A stretch of 64,000 nt of DNA from a virus, in the IMG/VR virus record IMGVR_UViG_3300029258_002326, positions 93,266-157,265 of that record. One strand, written 5' to 3'. This document shows, one piece after another, positions 10,376 through 20,040 of the stretch (the stretch's first letter is position 1; every line of letters begins with the position of its first letter). The translations under genes were made by a program, and so were the position numbers. The notes below the pieces were generated by a model. That model ran no database searches and was not told the DNA's origin. It saw nothing but the letters and a program-made list of their open reading frames with translations.

Positions 10376-11479
10376 ATGCCAGGGACGGTTTACAGAAACG
10401 CTGTTGAGGTAACTGAAAACGCTGAAGGCAGAAATCTATCAACTTATAACAGGTTGGCATCGTGTGTTGTTAGCGCGACAACAATCACCGTTCCGCCAAC
10501 GAGCTATAACGCAAACAGTGGAATAGTTTTGGCACAAAACGGAAAATTGTATTGCGTTCAATATTCAGTGTCGACCGACAAAAAACCGTTCGCGGTGACC
10601 ATTACTGATAATGGGCTTGAATATGAACAGCTTTCACTAGACTCAATAGGAGCCCCGTATACATGGCAGGGTGTCTATTGTGCGCTTGCGCCGAATGGTT
10701 TGATTTATTGCGTCCCATTGCAGGACACAAGGGTGATGACAATAAACCCTGACACTCATGAGGTGTTAGCCCCTATTACTGGACTTACATCGGAGCTATA
10801 CAAAGGCGGGGCGTTGCATCCGAATGGCAAGATATATTGTGCGCCATGGGTTCAAACGTCTAGTGGTCACATAGGAGTGATTGATACAAGCAACAACACC
10901 ATTGACACATCTATCACTGGGCCAACTGGTTCTTACATGTATCATGGCGGCGTCTTAGCTCCGAATGGTAAGATATATTGTGCGCCAAGTGGCGCAACTA
11001 ATGTCTTGATAATTGACCCAGAGGCAGGAACAGCAGACTGGACTACAATCACAGGAGTATCTTCAGGGTATGCACCTGGAACGCTTGCGCATAATGGGAA
11101 AATCTATTTCCCACCGACAAGTTCGACGAAAGTCTTGATAGTTGACACCTCTGACGATACAGCCGAGGAAACTTCTATCACTGGGCTGACAGGAACGGAC
11201 AAGTACGGCAATAGTGTTCTGGCCCAAGACGGAAAGATTTATTGTTGCCCAAGTGATGCAACGAATATCTTGATAATTGACCCAGAAACAGACACGGCAG
11301 ATACAACAACAATATCAGGATTGTCATCGACTAGCTTTAAGCATCATTGCATGGTTCTAGCGCCAAACGGGAAAATATATTGCCCTCCAGAGGGGACGTT
11401 TGACAAGTTTACAGTCATCAATCCAGGGATTGCCAAGTACCCAATTGCACCGCTGTTAAGCCCGTACCAAAACAGTTAA
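10376..11479 (+). CDS. Seven-bladed beta-propeller tail protein, paralogue 1
   Basis: 367 residues with seven repeats of about 45-50 residues. Each carries a core such as LAPNGKIYCAP followed by a VLIIDPE...DTTTI segment. The repeat count and the NGKIY turn suggest a seven-bladed beta-propeller of the Kelch/NHL/YVTN kind, a fold commonly used for ligand binding. It lies 8 bp after the second fibre with AGGAGTCGCC before its ATG, and is followed by two paralogues with the same spacing. I infer a receptor-binding or tail-tip role from location. No signal peptide is seen, so it is probably a virion component rather than secreted. Confidence 0.75.
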   Translation: MPGTVYRNAVEVTENAEGRNLSTYNRLASCVVSATTITVPPTSYNANSGIVLAQNGKLYCVQYSVSTDKKPFAVTITDNGLEYEQLSLDSIGAPYTWQGVYCALAPNGLIYCVPLQDTRVMTINPDTHEVLAPITGLTSELYKGGALHPNGKIYCAPWVQTSSGHIGVIDTSNNTIDTSITGPTGSYMYHGGVLAPNGKIYCAPSGATNVLIIDPEAGTADWTTITGVSSGYAPGTLAHNGKIYFPPTSSTKVLIVDTSDDTAEETSITGLTGTDKYGNSVLAQDGKIYCCPSDATNILIIDPETDTADTTTISGLSSTSFKHHCMVLAPNGKIYCPPEGTFDKFTVINPGIAKYPIAPLLSPYQNS

Positions 11480-11488
11480 GGAGTCAGC

Positions 11489-12571
11489 ATGTCTACCAAG
11501 ATTCGAAATGATGCGGCAATCAGGGGGAGTCTGAGCGCTGGTAACATGCCTGGGTATATGCGACAAGCATCGCATGTTATAGGGTCTGAAACGTTCACTA
11601 CGCCATCAGTATACACGAGACAGTCACAGCAGGGCGCATTGGGCCAAAATGGAAAGATTTATTTCATGCCGGTCAGTGCTGCGGATTATAGAATCTTAGA
11701 GTTAACTCCGGGTGTAAATGGTCCAACGATGGTTGAGATTCCTTTTGGCGCTGCGTACGATGGTCAGTCGAGCATTTCAGCGCCGAATGGTTTGATCTAT
11801 TCTTTCCCGTTCAGTTACGAAAACATAACATCTCTAAATCCATATACGCATGAGGTACGGTTAGATGTTGTTACTGGGATAACAGGGTCCCTAAAATATA
11901 CGGCAGCGGTTCTGCACCCGAATGGCAAGATATATTTGATTCCTTACGCAGCAACTCATGTTGGTATTTTCGACCCATCGAATGAGACATTGGACACGAC
12001 ATCGATAACGGCTCCTGCTGGGAGTAAGTTCTCAGGTGCGGCGCTGGCATCTAATGGGAAAATCTATTGCACACCGTACAGCGTTAATTACGTAGGGATC
12101 ATAGATGTTGTGGCTGAGACTATGGACACGACAACGATCAGTGTCAATTCGGGTTCAGCAAAATACTACGGAGGAACACTGGCGCATAATGGGAAGATTT
12201 ACTGTGCCCCAAGGAATGCAACGACGGTGTTGATAATTGACCCTAGTGCGGACACAGCAGAAGAAACCTCTATTACTGGCCTGACAGGTAACGACAAATA
12301 TGGGGACAGTTGCCTAGCACCAGACGGCAAGATCTATTGCAGCTCCCTGTCGACGAACCATGTTGGGATAATTGACCCGGAGAACGACACTATTGACCAA
12401 ACCAGCATTCCTGTTTCTACCTACGATTACAAAAATTACTTTCTGATACTCGGGCCGGACGGGAAGATTTATTGTGCGCCGTTTTATGGGTATTCAGAGG
12501 TCATTGTTATCACCCCTGGGTTTTCAAAATACCCGATTGAGCCAATTTTAACATCGTACGTAAATAGCTGA
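11489..12571 (+). CDS. Seven-bladed beta-propeller tail protein, paralogue 2
   Basis: 360 residues, again seven NGKIY/PDGKIY repeats (for example HPNGKIYLIPYA, SNGKIYCTPYS, APDGKIYCSS). It shares the terminal block ITPGFSKYPIEPILTSYVNS with the end of paralogue 1. The N-terminal 40 residues (MSTKIRNDAAIRGSLSAGN) also match in type, probably the attachment segment. AGGAGTCAGC precedes the ATG 9 bp downstream of paralogue 1. Divergence is spread over the blade faces while repeat cores stay fixed, as expected of duplicated binding proteins. Confidence 0.75.
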   Translation: MSTKIRNDAAIRGSLSAGNMPGYMRQASHVIGSETFTTPSVYTRQSQQGALGQNGKIYFMPVSAADYRILELTPGVNGPTMVEIPFGAAYDGQSSISAPNGLIYSFPFSYENITSLNPYTHEVRLDVVTGITGSLKYTAAVLHPNGKIYLIPYAATHVGIFDPSNETLDTTSITAPAGSKFSGAALASNGKIYCTPYSVNYVGIIDVVAETMDTTTISVNSGSAKYYGGTLAHNGKIYCAPRNATTVLIIDPSADTAEETSITGLTGNDKYGDSCLAPDGKIYCSSLSTNHVGIIDPENDTIDQTSIPVSTYDYKNYFLILGPDGKIYCAPFYGYSEVIVITPGFSKYPIEPILTSYVNS

Positions 12572-12580
12572 GGAGCCAAG

Positions 12581-13684
12581 ATGTCTACAGTGGTAAGAAA
12601 TAAATTTGACGTGCTTGGCAGACTCACGTCTGGTAATGTGTGTGACTTTTTTGATTATGCGTCGCCTGTTGCGGAATATACAAATTCAAGTATATCAGAT
12701 GCTTCTCTTTCGGCAGGTTGTTTAGCACCAAACGGAAAGATTTACTTTATACCTGGAAGTAATTCGGGGAGTACCAAGGTGCTCGTTATTGATCCGATTG
12801 CTGGAACAACGGAGCGTCTCGATTGTGGCTCGTGGTCTGGCTATGGGGCGGTCGCTGCGCATGATGGGTTTATCTATTGTTTTCCTTACGGTTCAGTGTC
12901 AACAATAATGTCTATAAATCCTGAAACGCACGAAGTTAACACGAGTCACAAAACAGGAGTTGGCGGAAGTTCTGATTACCTCGGCGCGACCTTGCATCCA
13001 AATGGAAATATCTATTTGATTCCGTCTGGCGCTCAGAACGTCGGTGTATACACGCCGTCAACTAATACGTTTAGCAGTACGACAACTGGACTCACTGGGC
13101 TACCATCAGGGGCTGCGAAGTGGTACGGCGGCTGCCTTGCGCAAAATGGAAAGATTTATTGTGCTCCGTACAATCACAACAGTGTGTTGATTATCGATGT
13201 GGATACGCCTAGTACTGACATCACAACGATCGCTTCGATGTCTACATATGCTGCGTCTTCGTGGCGACAAGGCTGCCTGGCTCCAAATGGCAAGATTTAC
13301 TTTTCCCCAAGAAATGGAACGTCGGTTTTGATAGTTGACCCGAGTGACGATAGCAAGGATGAATCGACGATCGCTAGCCTTACTGGTAGCAACAAATATT
13401 GCCAAGGAATCCTAGCTCCAAACGGCAAGATTTATTGCCTTCCAATGCTGTTTACGAATGCCCTTGTGATCGACCCTGGCGACGATTCGACTGACACGAC
13501 CACGTACACTGGGTATCAGGCGTCTCAGTACAAGTTTTATGGGCGAGTCCTCGGACCTAACGGTAAAATTTACGCGCCCGCGTTTGACATTACTTATTCG
13601 TTGTTTTTGACAGAGCTAGTGCCAGGCGGGATTGATACGCTGGCACTTGAGGGTTTGCTGTCGCCGTATGTTAATAATTGTTAG
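12581..13684 (+). CDS. Seven-bladed beta-propeller tail protein, paralogue 3
   Basis: 367 residues; seven repeats such as APNGKIYFIPGS, HPNGNIYLIPSG, AQNGKIYCAPYN and GPNGKIYAPAFD. It opens MSTVVRNKFDVLGRLTSGNV, similar to paralogue 2, and starts 9 bp after it behind GAGGAGCCAAG. It is the most divergent of the three and ends the fibre cluster; about 100 bp without a gene follow. Likely a third copy of the same virion adhesin family. Confidence 0.75.
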   Translation: MSTVVRNKFDVLGRLTSGNVCDFFDYASPVAEYTNSSISDASLSAGCLAPNGKIYFIPGSNSGSTKVLVIDPIAGTTERLDCGSWSGYGAVAAHDGFIYCFPYGSVSTIMSINPETHEVNTSHKTGVGGSSDYLGATLHPNGNIYLIPSGAQNVGVYTPSTNTFSSTTTGLTGLPSGAAKWYGGCLAQNGKIYCAPYNHNSVLIIDVDTPSTDITTIASMSTYAASSWRQGCLAPNGKIYFSPRNGTSVLIVDPSDDSKDESTIASLTGSNKYCQGILAPNGKIYCLPMLFTNALVIDPGDDSTDTTTYTGYQASQYKFYGRVLGPNGKIYAPAFDITYSLFLTELVPGGIDTLALEGLLSPYVNNC

Positions 13685-13787
13685 TGACCGTCAAGACAGC
13701 CTTGCCTGGAAGATTAAACATTAGTATTTCATTTTGAGTCATAGCTGTGACATGGTTATTGAGAATTGAGCAAATCAGGAGGAAAAG

Positions 13788-14357
13788 ATGAAGATGACAC
13801 ATGGGCAGGTTGAGATGCTGAGTAAGATTGTTGGGTCGCTAGGGAACGACAAGTCTCCGTTGCTGGCGTACAGAGTTGTTGTGCTAGGACAAGCGATCGA
13901 TCCCATTATGGAGGCTCTGACCACGGCGAGGACCCCGGATCCGGACTATCAAGAGTATTCGCGTAAATATACGGCACTTTGCGAGAGGCATGCGGTGAAG
14001 GATGAGCAGGGTATGCCCATCAAGAGGCGGGTAGAGGTTCCTGCTCATGCTGGTTGGGTTGATCATTATTCTCTTAAGGATCAGGAGCTTTTTGACAAAG
14101 AGGTGCTGGATCTGAACAAGGATCATTCAGATCTTCTTGAAAACGAGACTAAGCGCCAGCAAGAGGTCATTATGCTGCTGGCAGAGGAGGTTGACGTTCC
14201 TTGTAATGTCAAGCTTAAGCCGTCCATGTGTGAGGGGCTCCTCTCTGGGAATGAGATGCTTTTCCTTATCAGGCTGGGTATAATGGAGATGGATGACAAC
14301 GTTGTGAGTTCAGAGAGTTCCGACTCAGACGCATCTGAAGAACACCCTCAAGCCTAG
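13788..14357 (+). CDS. Hypothetical phage protein, helical
   Basis: 189 residues behind a strong CAGGAGGAAAAG ribosome-binding site. The sequence is mostly helical and charged, with a middle segment IMEALTTARTPDPDYQEYSRKY and an acidic serine-rich tail (SSESSDSDASEEHPQA). The overall pattern (MKMTHGQVEML...LL...EYSRKYTALCERH) is loosely like small uncharacterised siphophage proteins, but I do not recognise a family with certainty. It sits between the fibre cluster and two very large structural genes, which suggests a virion assembly role only by position. Confidence 0.6.
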   Translation: MKMTHGQVEMLSKIVGSLGNDKSPLLAYRVVVLGQAIDPIMEALTTARTPDPDYQEYSRKYTALCERHAVKDEQGMPIKRRVEVPAHAGWVDHYSLKDQELFDKEVLDLNKDHSDLLENETKRQQEVIMLLAEEVDVPCNVKLKPSMCEGLLSGNEMLFLIRLGIMEMDDNVVSSESSDSDASEEHPQA

Positions 14358-14481
14358 TCCTCGCGAGCGCCAAATGCCTTTGCATCGAGTCTTAGTCTGA
14401 TAGAATCAAATACTGGCTTGCAGCGCAGTAGTTCATATTGTTTGTTAATCATGCTTTTGTTGAGTAGGATATGAGGAAAGA

Positions 14482-14501
14482 AAACGATCCAGGTCGTTTT
14501 T
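14482..14501 (+). terminator. Weak hairpin terminator candidate
   Basis: AAAACGA and TCGTTTT form a 7-bp stem with a 6-base loop, and the T run extends two bases past the stem. It lies in the 203-bp gap after the 13788 gene, upstream of an operator palindrome and the next large gene. The stem is A/T rich, so termination may be partial. Confidence 0.4.
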
Positions 14502-14532
14502 CTGGTGTCGGCGCCAAGGCAGATTAAATCTC

Positions 14533-14548
14533 GCGAACTTGAGTTCGC
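14533..14548. promoter_or_regulatory. Dispersed operator palindrome (site 1)
   Basis: GCGAACTTGAGTTCGC, perfect 6-bp arms around TTGA, 12 bp before the start codon of the 936-residue structural gene and just upstream of its GGAG site. Same family as ten other sites. Confidence 0.75.
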
Positions 14549-14560
14549 AATGGAGCGAAA

Positions 14561-17371
14561 ATGTCATCTAGCGATCCAGGTGGTTACGGCTTCTTTGGGA
14601 AAGGCTACTGGGGGCGACGGATATTCTGGGGGAATGTCCCTACGCAGCAAAAAGCCCTGGATGTAGATGGGTGGATGGAAAGGTTCCTCAAGGTTCTCGG
14701 TGACGAAGGGGAAAGTTTCCTGAATCAAATCGCTGCCTTGCCGTCTCAGAGAGATCCTTATCAGGTGATAGCGGAAGAAGGCGTGGAGGAATGGTTCTAT
14801 TTCACGAGCGCTCTTTCGTATGAGGATGACTACTGGGGTAAAGTTGTTCGTCTGGTTGGCGAGCCTGATTATACCCAGATGCCAGAGACAGACGAAGAGG
14901 ATCCCCCGTCGGCGACCCAGTCGGTCCTTGATGAGTGGTATCCGTGGTTTCCTTATGCTCCTATTTCCTCGATTGCGCGGTGGTGGTGGTGTCGATGGCA
15001 CGGTGTTACCGACGATGGGGTAGCCGGGGAAGATGCAAGGTACGAAGTAGTCAAGGTCAGGACGAGGAACTTCGATTGGCCGGGGCAGTACATCTCTGGT
15101 TCTTCCCTTGGGAATGAGGTCTGGATAAAGAGCGACGATCTCTATATTCCGTTTGAATGGGAAGACGTGGTGATCGGAGAGGGTGACAACTCTCAAGAGC
15201 CTAGCGTGGTTTTGCCGTTCAAGCCTCTGCGCCTTGCGTACAATGACACCGATTCTCCAACTCCTTGGCTCGTTGCCAACGCGAAGGTGAACATAAACGT
15301 GTCGATTTCCTCGTCTATCGTGCCTCTTTATGATGTCCCGAATGTTCCGTGGGACGGCTCCGGGAACATGTATCCGGCTTCCGGGACGGACATCGTTACG
15401 GCCACCTCATACGGAACTGTCAACTACGAGACTGGAGAGATTGTGATGGCTCTCCCGACGAACGCTGATGCGGACGTCGATATTACGAGTAAATTCACGG
15501 TGCGCGGGTATTACCTATCCATGCAGCGCCCTCGGATAATTGACCATCTTGCTCGTGACTTCGGGTTCGAGAACGACCGGAACGACCCAGAGGATGTTCA
15601 GAGATCTACGATTGCCAATATTTCGAAGTATTTTGGGTTAAAAGCGTCTCAGGATTCGTACAGGATCAGAGGTGAGATAAGCCTGTTCGACGTGTTTGTG
15701 CGGTCGCTGTGGAGGATTTGCGATTCTTCTTTTTGGGCGTCTATACCCGTTCAGAATGCGTTCATGTATCACGGGACCATGTACACGGACATCGAGCCTA
15801 AGTATCTGCGTTTTGACGACATCGCCGCCGATGAAGAACTTTACGATCCGGACACGTCGTCATGGGTCACGTTAGTGGACAACGCGATTGTGCACTTGGA
15901 CGATTCCACGGACGGGTATTCGGTCGGGCTGGCGTACGCTCTCGACGTAGCGCAGGGGTATTATGCCAACGTGGCCGATACTCCTCATCCGCTGTCTGCT
16001 ATTCCGAGAGATCCGGCAGGTGCTGTATCCGTGACCGCCCTCACTAATGAACAGCTCCTGTCTTACGGTTTGCAGGCCGGGTATTTCGTAGAGATTCGTA
16101 TGATGCGTTGCCAGGCAGAGAACTGGAGTTGGGTGAAGGGCAAGTTTGGTATCACAGAATACCAGAAGGCCGCCAGCGTTCCACCAGCTTACGGGGACGA
16201 TATATTCTGGATTGATAGTGTGCTGAGTGCATGGTCCGACCCGACTTCTCCTGCGACGCCATCGGACGACGACGTTGGGTCGATGACTGTTGTCATTGGA
16301 GTTGGAACGGATTCCTCTGGGGTAGCCGTCGATGGTCCCGTCGTAGGTCACGCGGACATCGTGTCTGTTGTTGCGGCATCGGCTACGGTTAAGATTTCGG
16401 GGGATCATACGGCTACTGTCTCCGCTGGCGATTCCATTGGTATCATTCGGTCGACGGCCAATGACACCGATTACACGGTCATCTCTGCGACTCTCAACGG
16501 GGTGAACACAGACCTCGTTGTATCTCCTGGGCCTGCGGCTGACTCTGGAGCCGACGGAGAGGTTCATTGGACGGATATTGCTATCCGGTATGTGCCTGAA
16601 TTGGATCTTGAGAATTGTTGTTTCTGCTTGTCTTACAAGCGGCGCGTGGAGATCACCCCGACTGCTGAGGCTTACGAGCATTACGGATCTGGGGTCAGCA
16701 TGGACGCGGCGGTGGGTCGCCTTCGGCGCAAGATTGTAGCGACCCTGGCTCCCATTCATACTCGTGTAGTGGACTGGGCTGTCTCGAAAGAATGGACGCT
16801 TGAGAACGTGGATACCGGAGCGACGATAGAAGAGACTCTGGCGTCTGAATTCCTTTCGGACGATCTTTCTGGGGTTACCGCTGCCAGCACAGTCACGAAT
16901 ACGTTTACGATCACTGGCGACAGGACGAAGGATCTGGCGGCTGGCGAGACGATTACCATCGTTGACTCGACGGCCAACGACGGTGACTACGTGATAGACA
17001 CCGTGGTCCTAAATGCCAACGAGGAAGACACCGATGTGGGTGTAACGACGGCTGTTCCCAGTGCCGTTGGAGACGGGTCTTTGCGGCCCATGCCTACCAA
17101 GATACTGATGAAGGTTGAGCAGCGCGGAGACATGAGTTTGTCTCAGACTCAGACGTTCAATCTTTACGATGAATCAGCATCGGTGGTTTGGACTTCTACG
17201 GACACGACAGGGGTTAGCGATGCAACCACTTGGTACACTGTGACTGAAAATGAAGATGTAACTTCGGACATTGGTAACAATGCCAATGTAAAAATAGAGG
17301 CAATTGCAGCAGCAGGCATCACTTACGGTGATGTCCGTTTCACTTTTACTGTATCCCGCTATCAGAGGTAA
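14561..17371 (+). CDS. Large virion structural protein (tail or baseplate)
   Basis: 936 residues; ATG behind AATGGAGCGAAA. The N-terminus is rich in Gly and aromatic residues (YGFFGKGYWGRRIFWG). The C-terminal third contains two copies of a motif like TVTNTFTITGDRTKDLAAGETITIVDSTANDGDYVI (also ATVKISGDHTATVSAGDSIGIIRSTANDTDYTVI), a beta-sandwich repeat seen in phage virion proteins. No membrane segment is visible. The next gene starts 3 bp later. Baseplate or tail-fibre connector is the most likely role, inferred from size, composition and neighbours; no specific family is recognised. Confidence 0.65.
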   Translation: MSSSDPGGYGFFGKGYWGRRIFWGNVPTQQKALDVDGWMERFLKVLGDEGESFLNQIAALPSQRDPYQVIAEEGVEEWFYFTSALSYEDDYWGKVVRLVGEPDYTQMPETDEEDPPSATQSVLDEWYPWFPYAPISSIARWWWCRWHGVTDDGVAGEDARYEVVKVRTRNFDWPGQYISGSSLGNEVWIKSDDLYIPFEWEDVVIGEGDNSQEPSVVLPFKPLRLAYNDTDSPTPWLVANAKVNINVSISSSIVPLYDVPNVPWDGSGNMYPASGTDIVTATSYGTVNYETGEIVMALPTNADADVDITSKFTVRGYYLSMQRPRIIDHLARDFGFENDRNDPEDVQRSTIANISKYFGLKASQDSYRIRGEISLFDVFVRSLWRICDSSFWASIPVQNAFMYHGTMYTDIEPKYLRFDDIAADEELYDPDTSSWVTLVDNAIVHLDDSTDGYSVGLAYALDVAQGYYANVADTPHPLSAIPRDPAGAVSVTALTNEQLLSYGLQAGYFVEIRMMRCQAENWSWVKGKFGITEYQKAASVPPAYGDDIFWIDSVLSAWSDPTSPATPSDDDVGSMTVVIGVGTDSSGVAVDGPVVGHADIVSVVAASATVKISGDHTATVSAGDSIGIIRSTANDTDYTVISATLNGVNTDLVVSPGPAADSGADGEVHWTDIAIRYVPELDLENCCFCLSYKRRVEITPTAEAYEHYGSGVSMDAAVGRLRRKIVATLAPIHTRVVDWAVSKEWTLENVDTGATIEETLASEFLSDDLSGVTAASTVTNTFTITGDRTKDLAAGETITIVDSTANDGDYVIDTVVLNANEEDTDVGVTTAVPSAVGDGSLRPMPTKILMKVEQRGDMSLSQTQTFNLYDESASVVWTSTDTTGVSDATTWYTVTENEDVTSDIGNNANVKIEAIAAAGITYGDVRFTFTVSRYQR

Positions 17372-17373
17372 AA

Positions 17374-20031
17374 ATGACTGTATATGGAACCACTGTCAGT
17401 CCCGACAAAGTAAAACTTAAATATCGAGAGCGGTATGTGACAGAGGGTGAGAACGAGCGATCCTTGGCTTATCCGTCTGGGTGTTATCGTGGGTTCATTC
17501 CGGAGGACTCAACCGTTCCGGATATGAAGATCCATCTAAACATCGACCCTTTGAGCTTCGAGTATGACACGGATTCGTTTGCTGTCTTTAACCGGTATAA
17601 TGAGTCCGGAGAGGGCTGGTCCCTTTCCATCAGGGAGTCCACGGACATTTATATTGAGCTGTCCGGGACGGCGTTTGATCCGATTCCTGCGGGCGTAACC
17701 TATCTGTACGTGTACATGTATGCGGATTACGCGGTGGGTCAGACGACCGATGTTGAGTACAGGGTCTCCGACGAGGATCCTCACAATGCAGTCAGTTCCA
17801 ATTACGATGTCGATACTATTGTGATTGGCCGGATACCGGTTACTCCTGCGGCTACTTCAATCAGTTTTGACATTTCTAATGCTTCAACCTGGGTGGACGT
17901 CCTTACTCCTCGGACCTATCCCGCTCCAACTGCGGCGGAATTATTGACGGATCTCGGGGCAGGCGACAAGCTCTGGGGTTACTACGACTCCCTGAGCGCA
18001 TGGCGGACCCCTACTGTGGACGAGAAGAAGGCCATGGTGAATGCGAATTCTCCGGATGCTGCTAATCCGTTTGCGACAATGGACGACACGAACAGGATGT
18101 ACACAGCGGAGTGGACAGCCTATGACGTGACTATTGATCCGACAGCCAGCGTTGACGGCAAACAGAAGATTGCCCTGTCTGGAGACTGGTACATCGGAGA
18201 TGGCGCACGAGCTAGTGATGCAGCTCGGTATTTTAAGGTGTACTCCAAGGATTCAACGGTCATGGGATACGATGCTTCGTTTGCATTGGACTACGGCGGC
18301 GTTAGGCCGATCAGGGTATGGGATACCGCTGGCACGACGGCATTGACTCCGTCGTCTGCTAGCGATACGGAGGGTTTTTATACGGATCCTCAACTCCAGC
18401 TCTATATGGATACCGAGCAGGTTCTCACGCAGGAATTCACGATTGCTGGGTACAAGAAAAAACAGCAGGGGACAATGGAACAGGCACCAGTGAGTCCTGC
18501 TGAGTACCCGTCTGCTAATGCTCAGAATGTCAGTGTTAAGCGCTTGTCTTCTCCTCCTCTCTGGGGAGAGACTTCAACGGCTTTGGATGATGAGCGGAAT
18601 GGTCTTCAGGATGTAGTGCATGATCTCCACAGGCGTCTAAGAGGCCCGGTTGCCAGATCTTTGTCTGCAACCAATTTGAACATGGCGCTGCATAAGATCT
18701 CCTCTACTGTATTTCATGAGCAGGGTGCGGCTGATGCTCATCCGTTTGCTATAGAGAACACGTTTCCGTATTTTGGGATTCCATTTGCCGATATTGGGGC
18801 CAATAAGTATGCTGTTCGCAAAATTGCACCGTGGCGTCTTGGAGGCATAGGGGCGAAGGTTATTGTTGTGGGTCTAGATAATGCTTATCCGGCCACAGGG
18901 GGGCCTGCTGTAGGGTTCGTTGATCCTTCCACTGGGGAAACAACTGTGACCAGGCTTGAGTCATTTCTCCCGGCCAGTGACGGAACAAAATGGGTGTTCC
19001 AGGATCTGTGCGTAGATGACAATGCCATATACATTAGAGTCGCAGACGACTCAGTGACCGGCAACAACAGGCTTCTGAAGCTACTGTACGGTTTAACAGT
19101 AGATTCTGCCTGGCCTACGAATGGCGTATTGCTGGGCGCTTTCGACGCCGGGACCGTGGCGGGATTTGGTTCGTTAATTCCTAAGCGTGCCAATGTTATA
19201 AACGCCAATCTTAATTACTTGGCTGCCAACGATCAAACGACAGAGGTTAACGGGGCGGCCTCAAACGTTGGCGGTGTTTATGTGATCCGCAAGTCGGACG
19301 GAGTGATAATAGGCAACGGCACAGGGGATCTTGTGACCTCTGGGACAAGCCCGATTCCCGCACTCAACTCGTCCTACTGTTCGGGGCCTATTGCCTCTGA
19401 TGGCTCCAATATATATTTTAGCTGCGTAAAAGAGACTGGTGGCGGTGGCATTGCTGGAATCAACATTGGTGTCTGTCAGATTGCCAATCCTCATCTTCCT
19501 CCCTCTCTCATTACTGGGTGGTATTCCTGGTATTACGCAGATGGTCAACCTCCAGTTAATGCAATAGATTTGGTGTTTGACGGATATTATATTTGGGGGT
19601 TTGCCGGTAGCACTGTCACTGGCTCGCTTGATGGCGGTGTCACTCAATCAGGGTTTACAACTAATGGTGAAGTCGACGTGGTCGATATGACTGGCTTTGA
19701 TGAGCAGTTTGGCCCGGCTTGTTTTGATGGCAAGGACATCTGGCATATCACGACCGATCCGGCAAAGGGCACTGTAGCCTGTAATCGCCTTTCTGTTCGG
19801 GGCGGTGTCCAGGATATAGCGAATTTTACTTCTACGTATGCGGACCTCCTGAAAGAGACCATAGGGATATGCGATCCTTTGCAGGAGCCGAATGTCGCAG
19901 CGGATGATCTCGCAGTTGGGGCAATAGCTTTTGACGGCGAGGATGTCTGGTACACGCTGGATGGATATGCAGCCGGAACCGGCACTATGGCTGGGTGGAT
20001 ATTCCGTATTCCAAATGTGAAAAACATTTAG
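17374..20031 (+). CDS. Large virion structural protein
   Basis: 885 residues, beginning 3 bp after the previous gene (TAAAAATG), so translation is probably coupled. The N-terminal 150 residues (DPLSFEYDTDSFAVFNRYNE, TYLYVYMYADYAV) look like a beta-rich domain. The C-terminal half (residues ~480-885) has recurrent GPIASDGSNIYFSC, DLVFDGYYIWGFAG, ACFDGKDIWHIT and IAFDGEDVWYTL units, which resemble propeller blades with a conserved F/S-D-G-x-x-I/V-W/Y turn. I therefore expect a C-terminal beta-propeller, the same fold class as the three small paralogues. Tail or baseplate role inferred from location. Confidence 0.65.
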   Translation: MTVYGTTVSPDKVKLKYRERYVTEGENERSLAYPSGCYRGFIPEDSTVPDMKIHLNIDPLSFEYDTDSFAVFNRYNESGEGWSLSIRESTDIYIELSGTAFDPIPAGVTYLYVYMYADYAVGQTTDVEYRVSDEDPHNAVSSNYDVDTIVIGRIPVTPAATSISFDISNASTWVDVLTPRTYPAPTAAELLTDLGAGDKLWGYYDSLSAWRTPTVDEKKAMVNANSPDAANPFATMDDTNRMYTAEWTAYDVTIDPTASVDGKQKIALSGDWYIGDGARASDAARYFKVYSKDSTVMGYDASFALDYGGVRPIRVWDTAGTTALTPSSASDTEGFYTDPQLQLYMDTEQVLTQEFTIAGYKKKQQGTMEQAPVSPAEYPSANAQNVSVKRLSSPPLWGETSTALDDERNGLQDVVHDLHRRLRGPVARSLSATNLNMALHKISSTVFHEQGAADAHPFAIENTFPYFGIPFADIGANKYAVRKIAPWRLGGIGAKVIVVGLDNAYPATGGPAVGFVDPSTGETTVTRLESFLPASDGTKWVFQDLCVDDNAIYIRVADDSVTGNNRLLKLLYGLTVDSAWPTNGVLLGAFDAGTVAGFGSLIPKRANVINANLNYLAANDQTTEVNGAASNVGGVYVIRKSDGVIIGNGTGDLVTSGTSPIPALNSSYCSGPIASDGSNIYFSCVKETGGGGIAGINIGVCQIANPHLPPSLITGWYSWYYADGQPPVNAIDLVFDGYYIWGFAGSTVTGSLDGGVTQSGFTTNGEVDVVDMTGFDEQFGPACFDGKDIWHITTDPAKGTVACNRLSVRGGVQDIANFTSTYADLLKETIGICDPLQEPNVAADDLAVGAIAFDGEDVWYTLDGYAAGTGTMAGWIFRIPNVKNI

Positions 20032-20040
20032 GAGGCTTCC

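Noticed and set aside
10376-13684. CRISPR-like or tandem DNA repeat in the NGKIY region
   Set aside because: The repeat is at protein level; nucleotide copies vary and spacing follows propeller blades, so it is coding structure, not a CRISPR array. No CRISPR array was seen anywhere in the window.
13685-13787. Small gene in the gap after the propeller cluster
   Set aside because: Only a 17-codon frame opens there; the gap shows no promoter or terminator I could support.
15872-16759. 295-codon open frame on the minus strand
   Set aside because: It lies wholly inside the 936-residue structural gene, is Arg/His/Pro rich with no recognisable motif, and has no promoter; shadow of the + strand codon bias.
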